Origin: Gracilibacillus dipsosauri
Lineage (GTDB): Bacteria; Bacillota; Bacilli; Bacillales; Amphibacillaceae
Length of the DNA stretch: 64,000 nucleotides
Direction: 5' to 3'
Assembly (NCBI RefSeq): GCF_003176895.1
Contig: NZ_QGTD01000011.1
Location: 210,428-274,427 of the forward strand
Positions 28,290 through 37,714 of the stretch are shown here, piece after piece. The notes beneath the pieces are model-generated. The model saw only the letters and a list, made by a program, of their open reading frames with translations, was not told where the DNA came from and did no database searches. The number at the start of each line of letters is the position of its first letter. Position 1 is the stretch's first letter. The translations under genes were made by a program, and so were the position numbers.

Positions 28290-29171
28290 TTATCCTTGCT
28301 CAAACCACTTCATCAATGCTTGCGTTCCTTTGTCGCCTTCTCCAGCTTGCTCTAGCTCTGTATACAGCTTTAACGATAATTCAAGTCCTGGAGTGGTTAA
28401 ATCCATTTCCTTAGCAGACTCAAGCGCAATTTTCATATCTTTAATAAAATGCTTGATGTAAAATCCTGGTTGATCATCCCCGTTAATCATTCGAGGTGCT
28501 AGGTTGGATAACGACCAGCTCCCTGCTGCCCCTGTTGAAATACTTTCTAATACTCGAGTAGGATCTAGTCCAGCTTTTTTCGCGTACATTATCGCTTCTG
28601 TTACACCAATCATGTTGGAAGCAATTGTGATTTGATTAGCCATTTTCGTATGCTGGCCAGCACCTGCTGGACCTTGAAGAACAATGTTTTCTCCCATTAT
28701 TTCAAAAATAGGTAGCATGGCATCAAAGTCTTTCTGTTTCCCACCTACCATAATCGCTAGTGAGCCATTCCTTGCGCCGATATCACCACCAGAGACAGGT
28801 GCATCTAGAGCGTGTAACCCTTTTTCCTCTGCAGCTTCCGCAATCCTTTTGGCAAGCTTTGGATTAGAAGTTGTCATATCAATTATATAGGTGTCGGTGC
28901 TTGCATTTTGGATAATCCCATTTTCTCCGAAGTAAATTTCTTCTACATCAGAAGGGTAGCCAACAATGGAAATAATGATATCTGATGATGTAGATAATGC
29001 TGTTACACTGTTCTTCCAGATCGCTCCTTGTTCTACTAGATCACTGGCTTTTTCTTTTGTTCTTGTGAAAATCTGTACATGGTAGCCTTCCTGCATTAAA
29101 TTCCTCGCCATACTTTTTCCCATCACACCAATACCAATAAAACCAATCGTTTTGTTCATTGAGCATTCCAT
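28290..29171 (-). CDS. NAD(P)-dependent 3-hydroxyisobutyrate dehydrogenase-like oxidoreductase
   Basis: 293-residue beta-hydroxyacid dehydrogenase. The Rossmann motif GFIGIGVMGKSMARNL is at residues 10-25, the substrate loop DAPVSGGDIGARNG near 120-133, the catalytic lysine in GAGQHTKMANQ, and an all-helical C-terminal domain. It resembles YkwC of B. subtilis. The true substrate (hydroxyisobutyrate, tartronate semialdehyde or another beta-hydroxyacid) is not resolvable, and no valine-degradation neighbours are present. The start ATG has GGAG five bases upstream; a second Met (MNKTIGF) four residues later is possible. Confidence 0.88.
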   Translation of the reverse strand: MECSMNKTIGFIGIGVMGKSMARNLMQEGYHVQIFTRTKEKASDLVEQGAIWKNSVTALSTSSDIIISIVGYPSDVEEIYFGENGIIQNASTDTYIIDMTTSNPKLAKRIAEAAEEKGLHALDAPVSGGDIGARNGSLAIMVGGKQKDFDAMLPIFEIMGENIVLQGPAGAGQHTKMANQITIASNMIGVTEAIMYAKKAGLDPTRVLESISTGAAGSWSLSNLAPRMINGDDQPGFYIKHFIKDMKIALESAKEMDLTTPGLELSLKLYTELEQAGEGDKGTQALMKWFEQG

Positions 29172-29218
29172 CTCCTTTTTCTTCTACTTTATCATGGTGG
29201 GATGGCCGCTACAATAAT

Positions 29219-29245
29219 GTTTTTTATGATAGCGAAAGTGGAATA
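29219..29245 (+). promoter_or_regulatory. Possible SigB-type promoter of the DksA/TraR-like gene
   Basis: GTTTTT (29219-29224), 15-base spacer, GGAATA (29240-29245). Two mismatches in each element; considered because a related gene, yocK, is stress-induced in B. subtilis. Weak. Confidence 0.3.
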
Positions 29246-29268
29246 TATGCAATAGGAGGAGATAAATC

Positions 29269-29613
29269 ATGACACAAGATATTTGGAAGGAATGTAAAAG
29301 CATGCTGGAAAAAAGGAAGAAGGAGCTACTTGAAAATAAAGATGATGGCCTCGAGCAATCATTAGAGGATACTGTTGGAGAATTGTCCACCTTCGACAAC
29401 CATCCAGCAGATATGGGAACAGAATTGTTTGAAAGAGAAAAAGAAATTACGTTAAATGAACGGAAGAAGCAAGAATTAGAGGAAATTGACCAAGCGCTAC
29501 AAGCTATGAAAGACGGGACATATGACCTTTGTCAGGAATGCGGGAGAAAGATCAAGGAAGAAAGACTTCTTGCAGCACCAACTACTCGTTATTGCTTTGA
29601 GCATGGAAAATAA
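29269..29613 (+). CDS. DksA/TraR-type zinc finger protein (YteA/YocK-like)
   Basis: 114-residue protein with a charged N-terminal helical part and a C-terminal zinc finger. The finger has C88 and C91 in LCQECGRKI, then C109 and H112 in TRYCFEHGK, so the fourth ligand is histidine rather than the cysteine of classical C4 DksA. The acidic segment FDNHPADMGTELFEREKE is shared with bacillary YteA/YocK proteins. In B. subtilis such proteins are general-stress or sporulation linked; no direct role in RNA polymerase binding has been shown for this subtype as far as I know. A strong AGGAGGAG site precedes the ATG. Confidence 0.85.
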   Translation: MTQDIWKECKSMLEKRKKELLENKDDGLEQSLEDTVGELSTFDNHPADMGTELFEREKEITLNERKKQELEEIDQALQAMKDGTYDLCQECGRKIKEERLLAAPTTRYCFEHGK

Positions 29614-29642
29614 AAAATCCGAGCACTGCTCGGATTTTTCTT
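29612..29642. terminator. Bidirectional terminator between convergent genes
   Basis: AAAAATCCGAGCA and TGCTCGGATTTTT form a near-perfect stem with A and T tracts on the two sides, between the DksA-like gene and htrA. Confidence 0.88.
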
Positions 29643-29645
29643 TGA

Positions 29646-30902
29646 TTACTGTTGCTCTTCTTGTTCGGCTAGCTTCAGTGTAGTCGTATCCTCTTTACCA
29701 TCACGATAGTACGTTATGTTAATTTCTTCACCAATGTTTGTATTGTTATACAAATAGGTTTTTAATTCAAGCATGGACGTAATTTCTTTATCATTAATTT
29801 TCGTAATGACATCATATTTTTGTAAGCCTGCTTCTTCTGCTGGCGATCCAACTTGAACCTTTGCTAAGACTACTCCATTTTCGACATCTTCATCTAAATT
29901 CAATGTTCCCTGTTTATGTTGTTCTGGCACGGTATTTAAATCAACGGCACTAATACCGATGAATGGGCGAGTAACCTCTCCATCTGTTTCTAATTGCTCG
30001 ATTACTGGCTTAGCATCATCAATTGGGATCGCAAATCCAATCCCTTCCACAGCATCTAAGGCGATTTTCATTGAATTAATACCAATCACTTCACCATCGG
30101 AATTAATCAAAGCACCACCACTGTTTCCTGGATTGATGGCAGCATCTGTTTGAATAACCTGAGTTGTCCAATCTGGAGAACCATCCTGGTTTAAGTCAAC
30201 ATCAACGGCACGTTCTAGTCCACTAATGATACCCCTTGTTACAGAGCCCGCGAATTCTGTTCCTAATGGGTTACCGATTGCAATAGCTGTTTCCCCAACT
30301 GTTAGTTCTCCTGATGAGCCGAGTGGGGCAACAGTTTCTACTTGCTCACTGGATATTCGTAGTACCGCCAAATCTGTTAGAGAGTCTTTACCGAGAACAT
30401 CTGCTGGAACCTTCTCCCCATTAGTAAGAATAACCTCTACTTCTTGAGCTCCTTCGACAACATGATTATTGGTAACGACGTATGCATATTCTCCTTCTTT
30501 TTTATAGACTACTCCAGAACCAGTACCAGCTGCATCCGTTTCTTCCCACAAACTCGTTTGTTGTATATTAGATACCCCTACGACAGCATCTGATACTCGA
30601 TTAATTGCTTCACTCAAGGAGTCGATGTTTTCATTTGATACATTGGATGTTGGAACAGATTCTTTATTCTCGTTCGTTTCCTGTTGTGTTTCTTCACTTA
30701 TATCTTGTTCTGTTTGTGCAGATTGTGCTTGGTTATCCTCATCATTTAGTATAGATAGGAAGATACCACCACTAAAAAGGGCAACAATTAATCCCCCTGC
30801 AATACCACTGAGTAGCATGCCGCCAAAATTTTTATCCTTCGATTTATGATTGCTATTTTCGGTTTTTACTTCATTTATTTCTTGCTTTTCGTTTTCATCC
30901 AT
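29646..30902 (-). CDS. htrB: HtrA-type serine protease (S1C, PDZ), membrane anchored
   Basis: 418-residue quality-control protease facing the cell wall side. A cytosolic acidic N-terminus comes first, then one transmembrane helix (about residues 28-50) and a Gln/Glu/Ser-rich linker. The trypsin-like domain carries the triad histidine in VTNNHVVEGA, aspartate in DSLTDLAVLRI and serine in INPGNSGGALI. One PDZ domain (about 315-405) begins FIGISAVDLNTVPEQ. It is divergent from a CssRS-type two-component system exactly as htrB is in B. subtilis, so control by CssR under secretion stress is expected. The htrA/htrB choice rests on synteny. Confidence 0.92.
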   Translation of the reverse strand: MDENEKQEINEVKTENSNHKSKDKNFGGMLLSGIAGGLIVALFSGGIFLSILNDEDNQAQSAQTEQDISEETQQETNENKESVPTSNVSNENIDSLSEAINRVSDAVVGVSNIQQTSLWEETDAAGTGSGVVYKKEGEYAYVVTNNHVVEGAQEVEVILTNGEKVPADVLGKDSLTDLAVLRISSEQVETVAPLGSSGELTVGETAIAIGNPLGTEFAGSVTRGIISGLERAVDVDLNQDGSPDWTTQVIQTDAAINPGNSGGALINSDGEVIGINSMKIALDAVEGIGFAIPIDDAKPVIEQLETDGEVTRPFIGISAVDLNTVPEQHKQGTLNLDEDVENGVVLAKVQVGSPAEEAGLQKYDVITKINDKEITSMLELKTYLYNNTNIGEEINITYYRDGKEDTTTLKLAEQEEQQ

Positions 30903-31144
30903 TGTGTTCCCACCTTTCTGTTCAGTTGATTATTTTTGGATTGTAACCTTATTATAAAAGAGAGTTACGGAACAATCATGTGACAAATGTAGAAAATCTG
31001 TGTAAGAATAGCAGAAAACCGTCACTTAATTTTTTTTAGAGAATGTGCGAAAATAAGTTAATGATATATTCCTTTATAGGGGCTCTATGTACTTTATACC
31101 CCAAAACCAAAAAATTAATCTGTTATTAGAAAGGTGGTTGCATC

Positions 31145-31834
31145 TTGAACCAGCATATATATATCGTGGAGGATGATCCTAATATTCGGGATATCGTAAA
31201 AGCGTATTTAATAAAAGAAGGCTATCAAGTAACCATGATGGAAACAGCAGAGGACGCATGGGAAAATGCGAAAAAGCAACAGCCTAACATGTGGATATTG
31301 GATATTATGCTACCAGGGATGGATGGTTATGAATTATGTAAGAAAATTCGTGCAAGAAGTGAAGTACCTATTATCATTATTTCAGCAAAAGATGAAGAGG
31401 TTGATAAGATTCTTGGATTGGAGCTAGGAAGTGATGATTATCTCACGAAACCATTTAGTCCAAGGGAATTAGTTGCTCGAGTAAAGCGATTATTTAAACG
31501 CTTAGAGAATAGTCCTATGGTTCAGAAAAAAACGAATACTGTGGAGATCGATGATTTGAAGATGGACCAAGCTGCAAGACAGGTGTTCTGGAGGGATCAA
31601 GAAATAGATGTAACCACAAAGGAATTTGATATGCTTGAAATCTTTGCTAAAAGGCCTAATCGTGCTTTTGCACGAGAAGAGCTGCTCTCCTTAGTTTGGG
31701 GAGAGGATTATTTTGGCAGTGATAGAGCCGTCGATGATCTTGTAAAAAGGCTTAGAAAAAAATTAGAAGGGCTACCAGTGGAAACCGTCTGGGGCTATGG
31801 TTATCGATTGCATATTGATGAGGAGCAATCATGA
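31145..31834 (+). CDS. cssR: Response regulator, CssR-like (OmpR family)
   Basis: 229-residue two-component response regulator. The receiver domain (about 1-120) has the acidic pair EDD, the phosphorylation site in WILDIMLPGMDGYEL and the conserved lysine in DDYLTKPFSPREL. The C-terminal OmpR winged helix has TTKEFDMLEIFAKRPNRAFAREELL and VDDLVKRLRKKL and ends in GYGYRLHI. The start is TTG at 31145 with AAAGGTGG upstream. It overlaps cssS by four bases. The 242-base gap to htrB holds the divergent promoters; a TATAAT-like -10 for htrB is visible on minus near 30950, but no clear CssR site could be picked. Confidence 0.88.
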   Translation: MNQHIYIVEDDPNIRDIVKAYLIKEGYQVTMMETAEDAWENAKKQQPNMWILDIMLPGMDGYELCKKIRARSEVPIIIISAKDEEVDKILGLELGSDDYLTKPFSPRELVARVKRLFKRLENSPMVQKKTNTVEIDDLKMDQAARQVFWRDQEIDVTTKEFDMLEIFAKRPNRAFAREELLSLVWGEDYFGSDRAVDDLVKRLRKKLEGLPVETVWGYGYRLHIDEEQS

Positions 31835-33186
31835 AGCTTCAATACCAATTAACGATAGCATTTACAACTCTTTTAATTGTCATCATGACGGTAACGGGAA
31901 TCACCCTCTATTCTCAAATGCTTCAAATGTTAATTCAGGATGAACAACGCCAATTAGAGGATAAAGGGGAATTAATCGTAAATTTTTTACTATATGAAGA
32001 TTTAAACAGTACGTATAATGTACAGCGTTTAGCAGAAATGTTAGATAAATATAGCCTGCAGGTTTTTGCGTATGACGAAGGTTCAGACCAAATCATTTTT
32101 ACTTCAATAGCAGATCTTCAAGTGATTGAAAAATGGGTGGACCGCTATGATATGGACAAGGCGGAACAACCATTATGGCAAAACGGTAACGAAAAATACG
32201 TTGTATCGATCATCCCCTTTTATGGTGCTGTATCTACTCAGCACTTGGTATTATTAACACCATTGGATGACCTACAAGAAGTTAGACAAATTATAATGGA
32301 AAGGCTGCTCTTAATCTTTTTCATTGGAATCGCGGTCGCTGTGCTTCTTAGTCACTATTTAACAACGAAGTTAGTCACACCATTGACAAAGTTAAGGCAT
32401 CAGTTAAAGAAAATCGAAAAGAGAAATTTTAGTGAGATGGAAGAAATCAAAGCCACTGGAGAAATTAAAGAAGTAGAGCAGAGCCTCAGAGATATGGCGA
32501 ATGAATTGAATAGCTTTATACAGACACAACGACACTTTTTCCAGAATGCTAGTCATGAGCTGAAAACCCCTTTAATGACCATCCAAGGATATGCTGAAGG
32601 GATTAAGGACGGCATATTTGAAGGAGAGGAAGCAAAGCGCGGTTTAAATGTCATGATTGAAGAAATAAACCGTTTGAAAAAAATTATTAATGAAATTATA
32701 TTGCTAGCAAAGCTCGATAGTGAGGCCAATATTTATGAGGAAGAGCAAGTTAACTTACAGGAATTCATTGAGCAAGTCATGGCCCGAGCAGTTCCGATTG
32801 CCAATGAAAAAAATATATCAATAGAACTAAAGAATTCTGTTCCATATATGGTCTATTTTGATTATGATAAAATGCTGCAAGCAGTAATGAATATTGTAGC
32901 AAATGGAATTAGGCATGCGACTCATAAAGTAGAAGTTAGTGTTTATGCTAAGAATAAACAGGTTATTATGGAAGTAAGAGATGACGGAGAGGGTATTGAA
33001 GAGGAACTGTTAACCAAACTATTTCATCGCTTTGTAAAAGGAGAAGATGGAGAAACAGGGCTTGGTTTAGCGATTGCTAGAGCAATTGTAGAACGCTCTG
33101 GTGGAAGTATTCGAGCAACTAATCATGAGGAAGGTGGAGCTGTATTCCAAATTCGGTTCGTAAATTTTCAAAAAAATACCGATTAA
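31831..33186 (+). CDS. cssS: Sensor histidine kinase, CssS-like
   Basis: 451-residue membrane kinase. TM1 is at residues 8-30, followed by an extracellular sensor domain of about 120 residues and TM2 (about 160-180). A HAMP region includes TKLVTPLTKLRHQLKKIE. The dimerisation helix carries the phospho-accepting H242 in NASHELKTPLMTIQGYAEG, and the ATPase domain has an N-box with NIVANGIRHA, DDGEGIEEE and GLGLAIARAIVERSGG. It partners the upstream CssR. Its place beside an HtrA-type protease indicates sensing of misfolded exported proteins. Confidence 0.9.
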   Translation: MKLQYQLTIAFTTLLIVIMTVTGITLYSQMLQMLIQDEQRQLEDKGELIVNFLLYEDLNSTYNVQRLAEMLDKYSLQVFAYDEGSDQIIFTSIADLQVIEKWVDRYDMDKAEQPLWQNGNEKYVVSIIPFYGAVSTQHLVLLTPLDDLQEVRQIIMERLLLIFFIGIAVAVLLSHYLTTKLVTPLTKLRHQLKKIEKRNFSEMEEIKATGEIKEVEQSLRDMANELNSFIQTQRHFFQNASHELKTPLMTIQGYAEGIKDGIFEGEEAKRGLNVMIEEINRLKKIINEIILLAKLDSEANIYEEEQVNLQEFIEQVMARAVPIANEKNISIELKNSVPYMVYFDYDKMLQAVMNIVANGIRHATHKVEVSVYAKNKQVIMEVRDDGEGIEEELLTKLFHRFVKGEDGETGLGLAIARAIVERSGGSIRATNHEEGGAVFQIRFVNFQKNTD

Positions 33187-33212
33187 ATTGTAGTATTTAC
33201 TTCCTTTTATGT

Positions 33213-33218
33213 TATAAT
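33213..33218 (+). promoter_or_regulatory. -10 element of typA
   Basis: A perfect TATAAT 48 bases before the ATG. The best -35 candidate, TTGTAG at 33188-33193, is 19 bases upstream, so the promoter is only partly convincing. Confidence 0.4.
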
Positions 33219-33266
33219 CATTAAGTTGTTAAACTATTGAACGCATCATTAAGAGGAGAGAATGAG

Positions 33267-35096
33267 ATGACGCAGGTAAGAGAAGATCTTCGCAATATTG
33301 CAATCATTGCCCACGTAGACCATGGAAAAACAACTTTGGTAGACCAATTGCTCCATTATTCTGGAACCTTCCGTGAAAATGAGCAAGTAGCGGAGCGAGC
33401 AATGGATTCGAATGATATTGAAAAAGAACGCGGAATTACAATCTTAGCTAAAAATACAGCCATTAATTATAAGGATACACATATAAATATTTTAGATACG
33501 CCTGGACATGCGGATTTTGGTGGTGAAGTGGAACGAATCATGAAAATGGTGGATGGGGTGTTGTTAGTTGTCGATGCCTTTGAAGGCTGTATGCCCCAAA
33601 CCCGTTTTGTTTTAAAGAAAGCACTTGAACAAAAGCTACGTCCAGTTGTTGTATTAAACAAGATTGATCGACCAAATGCACGACCTAGTGAAGTAGTAGA
33701 TGAGGTGTTAGATTTATTCATTGAGCTTGGTGCAGACGATGATCAGCTAGAGTTTCCTGTTGTCTATGCCTCTGCATTGAACGGAACATCCAGCTATGAA
33801 CCTGATGCTCAAGAGGAAACAATGCAGCCGATTTTTGATACGATACTAGAGCATATTCCTGCACCGATAGATAATCAAAATGACCCACTACAGTTTCAAG
33901 TAACCTTACTCGACTATAACGATTATTTAGGACGTATCGGTATTGGCCGTGTATTCCGAGGAACGATTCAAGTGGGGCAACAGGTAGCTTTAATGAAAAC
34001 AGATGGAACGGTCAAAAACTTCCGTGTGTCAAAACTGTTTGGCTTTATTGGTCTAAAGCGCGTAGAGATAGAAGAAGCAAAGGCGGGAGATATTATAGCA
34101 GTTGCCGGGATGGAGGACATTAACGTCGGGGAAACGGTTTGTCCAATAGAGAACCAGGAAGCACTACCAACCCTTCGTATTGACGAACCGACCCTGCAAA
34201 TGACGTTTGTTGTAAACAATAGTCCTTTCGCTGGAAGAGAAGGTAAGCATATTACTTCAAGAAAAATCGAAGAGCGTTTAATGTCCCAATTAGAAACAGA
34301 TGTAAGCTTAAGAGTAGATCCAACCGCTTCTCCTGATGCATGGATAGTTTCTGGACGTGGCGAGCTTCACTTATCTATTTTGGTAGAAAATATGCGTAGA
34401 GAAGGCTATGAGATTCAGCTATCCAAGCCAGAGGTCATTATTAAAGAAATAGATGGAGTAAAATGTGAGCCGATTGAACGCGTTCAGATTGATGTTCCTG
34501 AGGATTATACTGGCCCTGTCATGGAATCTCTTGGTACTCGTAAAGGAGAAATGGTTGATATGATCAACCATGGGAATGGACAAGTTCGAATGGAATTTCG
34601 AGTACCATCTCGTGGGCTGATTGGATATGCAACAGAGTTTATGACCCAAACTAGAGGATATGGAATTATCAACCATACCTTTGAAGAATATGCGCCATTT
34701 GTAAAAGGTCAGGTTGGCGGAAGACGTGAAGGTGTTCTGGTCGCATTAGAAAATGGTAAAGCATCCACTTATGGAATTATGAACTTAGAGGATCGCGGCA
34801 TTATCTTCGTCGATCCTGGGACAGAAGTGTATGCAGGTATGATTGTTGGGGAGCATAATCGCGAGAATGATCTTACGGTTAATATTACAAAAGAGAAGCA
34901 TTTAACGAATGTTCGATCCGCAACAAAGGATCAAACGGCAACGATACGAAAAACACGCACGTTATCATTAGAAGAGGCTATCCAGTACTTAAATGATGAT
35001 GAGTATTGTGAAGTAACACCTGAATCTATTCGTCTCCGTAAGAAAATTTTAAATAAGAGTGAACGGGAAAAGGCAGCAAAAAGAAAAACTAATTAA
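33267..35096 (+). CDS. typA: Ribosome-associated GTPase TypA/BipA
   Basis: 609-residue translational GTPase of the EF-G/LepA class, involved in ribosome assembly and stress adaptation, especially in the cold. The G motifs are AHVDHGKTTLVDQ (G1), RGITI (G2), DTPGHADFGGEVER (G3) and LNKIDRP (G4). EF-Tu-like domain 2, EF-G-like domains III and V, and the BipA-specific C-terminal domain with REGVLVALENGKASTYGI follow. The ATG at 33267 lies 6 bases after GAGGAGAG; the longer TTG-initiated reading would start upstream of that site. A strong terminator follows. Confidence 0.96.
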   Translation: MTQVREDLRNIAIIAHVDHGKTTLVDQLLHYSGTFRENEQVAERAMDSNDIEKERGITILAKNTAINYKDTHINILDTPGHADFGGEVERIMKMVDGVLLVVDAFEGCMPQTRFVLKKALEQKLRPVVVLNKIDRPNARPSEVVDEVLDLFIELGADDDQLEFPVVYASALNGTSSYEPDAQEETMQPIFDTILEHIPAPIDNQNDPLQFQVTLLDYNDYLGRIGIGRVFRGTIQVGQQVALMKTDGTVKNFRVSKLFGFIGLKRVEIEEAKAGDIIAVAGMEDINVGETVCPIENQEALPTLRIDEPTLQMTFVVNNSPFAGREGKHITSRKIEERLMSQLETDVSLRVDPTASPDAWIVSGRGELHLSILVENMRREGYEIQLSKPEVIIKEIDGVKCEPIERVQIDVPEDYTGPVMESLGTRKGEMVDMINHGNGQVRMEFRVPSRGLIGYATEFMTQTRGYGIINHTFEEYAPFVKGQVGGRREGVLVALENGKASTYGIMNLEDRGIIFVDPGTEVYAGMIVGEHNRENDLTVNITKEKHLTNVRSATKDQTATIRKTRTLSLEEAIQYLNDDEYCEVTPESIRLRKKILNKSEREKAAKRKTN

Positions 35097-35100
35097 ACAA

Positions 35101-35137
35101 AAACCAGCGGATTGTTAAGATCTCCGCTGGTTTTTTC
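35101..35137 (+). terminator. Intrinsic terminator after typA
   Basis: AAACCAGCGGA pairs with TCCGCTGGTTT, then a T-run. Strong. Confidence 0.9.
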
Positions 35138-35203
35138 GCTAGAGTAGATAGATACCAATAAATTAAGCTATCATTTATAATACAAGAAGGAGGAGGAAAT
35201 ATC

Positions 35204-35482
35204 ATGCGTTTTTGGCGTCGTTTAATGTTTATATTTAAGTTTCATCGGTCCATTCCATTTTTTAAGGATTTTTTCATTTCAAATGAGATTACAATAGGAA
35301 AGAAGCTGATTTCTATTCTATTGATCGTAGGTTATATTATATTTCCATTTGATGCAATCCCTGATTTTCTACTCTTTTTTGGCGTGCTCGATGATGTAAT
35401 GGTAGCTACGCTAATTTTACAGCAAATCGTCAAAATGGCCCCAGCTTCTTTAAAGGAAAAATATAAAGTGAATCTTCCATAA
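35204..35482 (+). CDS. YkvA family (DUF1232) small membrane protein
   Basis: 92-residue protein of the DUF1232/YkvA family. Its core is KKLISILLIVGYIIFPFDAIPDFLLFFGVLDDVMVATLI, carrying the family's PxDxIPD signature (here PFDAIPD). One or two membrane-embedded helices are expected. Function unknown. The ATG follows AGGAGGAGG. It is a single gene, flanked on the right by convergent ABC genes; the gap contains only a short GATCAC/GTGATC hairpin. Confidence 0.8.
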   Translation: MRFWRRLMFIFKFHRSIPFFKDFFISNEITIGKKLISILLIVGYIIFPFDAIPDFLLFFGVLDDVMVATLILQQIVKMAPASLKEKYKVNLP

Positions 35483-35504
35483 ATAGAGATCACAGGTGAT
35501 CATT

Positions 35505-36842
35505 TTAAATCTCGCGGCGCATAGCTTTTAATACATCTATCTTTGTTGCTCGTTTTGCTGGTTTTAAGCCAGAAACAATGGTAACTAACAAACAAATAGC
35601 AACAGATATGGCAATCAGACTCCAAGGGATTGCTGAGAACTGAAAGCCTTCTGGTAGTTGTTCATCAAAGGCGTTCTCTACAATCACAGGAAGGAATAGA
35701 TTCACTAAGAAGCTAATTAGATAAGCTACAGCTATTCCTACAACGGCACCAAGAATACCGATATACCCACTTTCTAATAAGAAAATTTGTTTAATTTTCT
35801 TTGGATGTGCACCAAGAGCCTTCATGATACCTATGTCAGGGGTTCTTTCCGTAACGGCCATTGTCATCGTATTATAAATACCAATGGAAGCAATAATAAT
35901 GGCAATTGTACCAATAAAAATGAGTCCTGCCTTGGCAATAGTGAAAACAACATCCATACTTTTTAGTTCATCCGCTGCTGAATAGACTAAATAACCTTGA
36001 TCCTTTAATTGCTCGGAAATATCGCTCACCTCTTCCATATTATGAGCATATCCCCTTACCTCGTCATAGCCTTCTGGTTCTTCTATCCCTTGCATGTCAG
36101 GTTGAGTAATCATACCTCTAGCGGTTTTAGTAAATGCTTCGACCTCTTTTAATATAGAATCAGATATAAAGACGGTTTGATCCATCATCCAATCACGTGC
36201 AGGCTTCTCGGTAATACCAGTGATGATTAAAGGGATCGTATGCTCCTTCTGTTCTCCATCAACGGTTTGCATGACCGTCATCTTAAGTTCTTTGCCAATC
36301 ACTTCTCCATCATATTGAAATTCCTTTTTTAACATTCCATCTTCACCATACATATCCTCTGTTTCTTGTTGCTCACTAGAGACGAGGGTTTTCACAAAGT
36401 CATGGCCAACTATAATTTCATTTTCTTTTTCTGGTAAACGTCCTTCTGAAAGCTCAAGACCCGCATCTATCTCTGAGGGGAAATGGGCCATCACTGTTTG
36501 AACACTTCCTTCATATTGATCCAATTGAAATAAAGGAGTTTGTTGCAGGTTGATTCTTCTTGTCACTGCCTTCATACCATCTTTTTTTTCTAATTCTTCT
36601 ATCTCTTTATCTGTTATTGGTTGGTATTTTCCGTCTACTTCCATCCCGCCAATCTGTAGCTGGGTAACAGAACGAGATTCTAGAATATCCTTTGCAAGAG
36701 ATTTATGTAGTCCAAATCCTACCGATGCTAATACAATAAGGAATGTAACCCCCATAGCAGTAGCTAAAACAGTCATAAAAATCCTTGATTTACTTCGTTT
36801 CATATTGCGGCGGACGAAACGCCATCTATCCTTCATATTCAT
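35505..36842 (-). CDS. MacB/FtsX-type ABC transporter permease
   Basis: 445-residue permease of the type VII ABC (MacB/FtsX) class. It has a first transmembrane helix (about 20-42), a large extracellular MacB_PCD domain (about 45-295), and an FtsX core with three helices containing IAKAGLIFIGTIAIIIASIG, FLLESGYIGILGAVVGIAVAY and LIAISVAICLLVTIVSGL, ending in KPAKRATKIDVLKAMRREI. Such proteins act by mechanotransmission, exporting peptides or moving lipoproteins or lipids. The start overlaps the ATPase stop by 4 bases. There is no periplasmic adaptor gene here, unlike yknWXYZ. Confidence 0.88.
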   Translation of the reverse strand: MNMKDRWRFVRRNMKRSKSRIFMTVLATAMGVTFLIVLASVGFGLHKSLAKDILESRSVTQLQIGGMEVDGKYQPITDKEIEELEKKDGMKAVTRRINLQQTPLFQLDQYEGSVQTVMAHFPSEIDAGLELSEGRLPEKENEIIVGHDFVKTLVSSEQQETEDMYGEDGMLKKEFQYDGEVIGKELKMTVMQTVDGEQKEHTIPLIITGITEKPARDWMMDQTVFISDSILKEVEAFTKTARGMITQPDMQGIEEPEGYDEVRGYAHNMEEVSDISEQLKDQGYLVYSAADELKSMDVVFTIAKAGLIFIGTIAIIIASIGIYNTMTMAVTERTPDIGIMKALGAHPKKIKQIFLLESGYIGILGAVVGIAVAYLISFLVNLFLPVIVENAFDEQLPEGFQFSAIPWSLIAISVAICLLVTIVSGLKPAKRATKIDVLKAMRREI

Positions 36843-37531
36843 ATTGCAATATCTCCTTTCAATACTTCACCATCATGTAAGTGGATCTGTTGATGACCAA
36901 TACTGGCAACCTCATTGTCATGTGTAATAATGACGAATGTAATGCCATATTTTTGATTCAATGATTGAATGAAATCTAATATTTCCTTTTCCGTTTCACT
37001 GTCTAAACTACCAGTAGGTTCATCTGCTAGAATAATGGGTGGTTCAATAACTAATGCTCTTGCAATACTTACTCTCTGTTGTTGTCCACCTGATAACTCG
37101 CTTGGATAATGATTTTTATAATCGATTAAACCAACACGCCCAAGAGTTTGATTGGTTAATTCTTCTCTTTTCTTTTCAGCTACCCCTTTTAAAACTAAAG
37201 GAAGTTCAATGTTCTCATATGCTGTCATTGTAGGAATTAACTGAAAGTTTTGAAAGATAAATCCGATGTGCTGTAATCGAAAATCTGCAAATTCTCCTTC
37301 ACTAAAGCTTGTAACCTCTGTACCATCGATGAATATCCTACCGTGTGTAGGTTTCATAAAGCCACCGATAAGGTTGAGCAAGGTCGATTTCCCTGACCCA
37401 CTCCTACCTGTGATAACAGCAATATCTCCTTTTTTAACCTCAAAGGAAATATCCTTAAGTACATTAAGCTCTGTTTGATTATTTTTCTTTCCTAATAAAA
37501 ATGTTTGGTGTAATGATTGTACTTTGATCAT
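36839..37531 (-). CDS. ABC transporter ATP-binding protein (LolD/MacB type)
   Basis: 230-residue ATPase partner of the MacB-type permease. It has Walker [10 protein letters not shown] (residues 42-50), signature [15 protein letters not shown], Walker [13 protein letters not shown] and H-loop ITHD. The Q-rich signature and GSLD after Walker B are typical of the LolD/MacB subfamily. An ATG start lies after GAAGGGGG. A weak ECF-like pair upstream on the minus strand (TGTAAT at 37593-37588, CGTC at 37570-37567, 17-base gap) is noted but not called. Confidence 0.9.
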   Translation of the reverse strand: MIKVQSLHQTFLLGKKNNQTELNVLKDISFEVKKGDIAVITGRSGSGKSTLLNLIGGFMKPTHGRIFIDGTEVTSFSEGEFADFRLQHIGFIFQNFQLIPTMTAYENIELPLVLKGVAEKKREELTNQTLGRVGLIDYKNHYPSELSGGQQQRVSIARALVIEPPIILADEPTGSLDSETEKEILDFIQSLNQKYGITFVIITHDNEVASIGHQQIHLHDGEVLKGDIAI

Positions 37532-37714
37532 ATAGATCCCCCTTCTTTTTGCTTTTCAATAATATGGACGAATTGTATTCGAAAAGTATTACATTTTTTT
37601 TAAAAAAGATTTTATTGTCTATGAAAAGGTGGAGACCAATTAGCTGGCATTACGAAAAAAATTTAGGAATATGGTAAAATAGTAAAGAATTGAACAAAAA
37701 AGGAGATTTACAGC

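Noticed and set aside
37567..37593. ECF-like promoter before the MacB-type ATPase (TGTAAT, 17 bases, CGTC)
   Set aside because: Two mismatches in the -35 and a spacer one base too long; kept only as a note in the gene entry.
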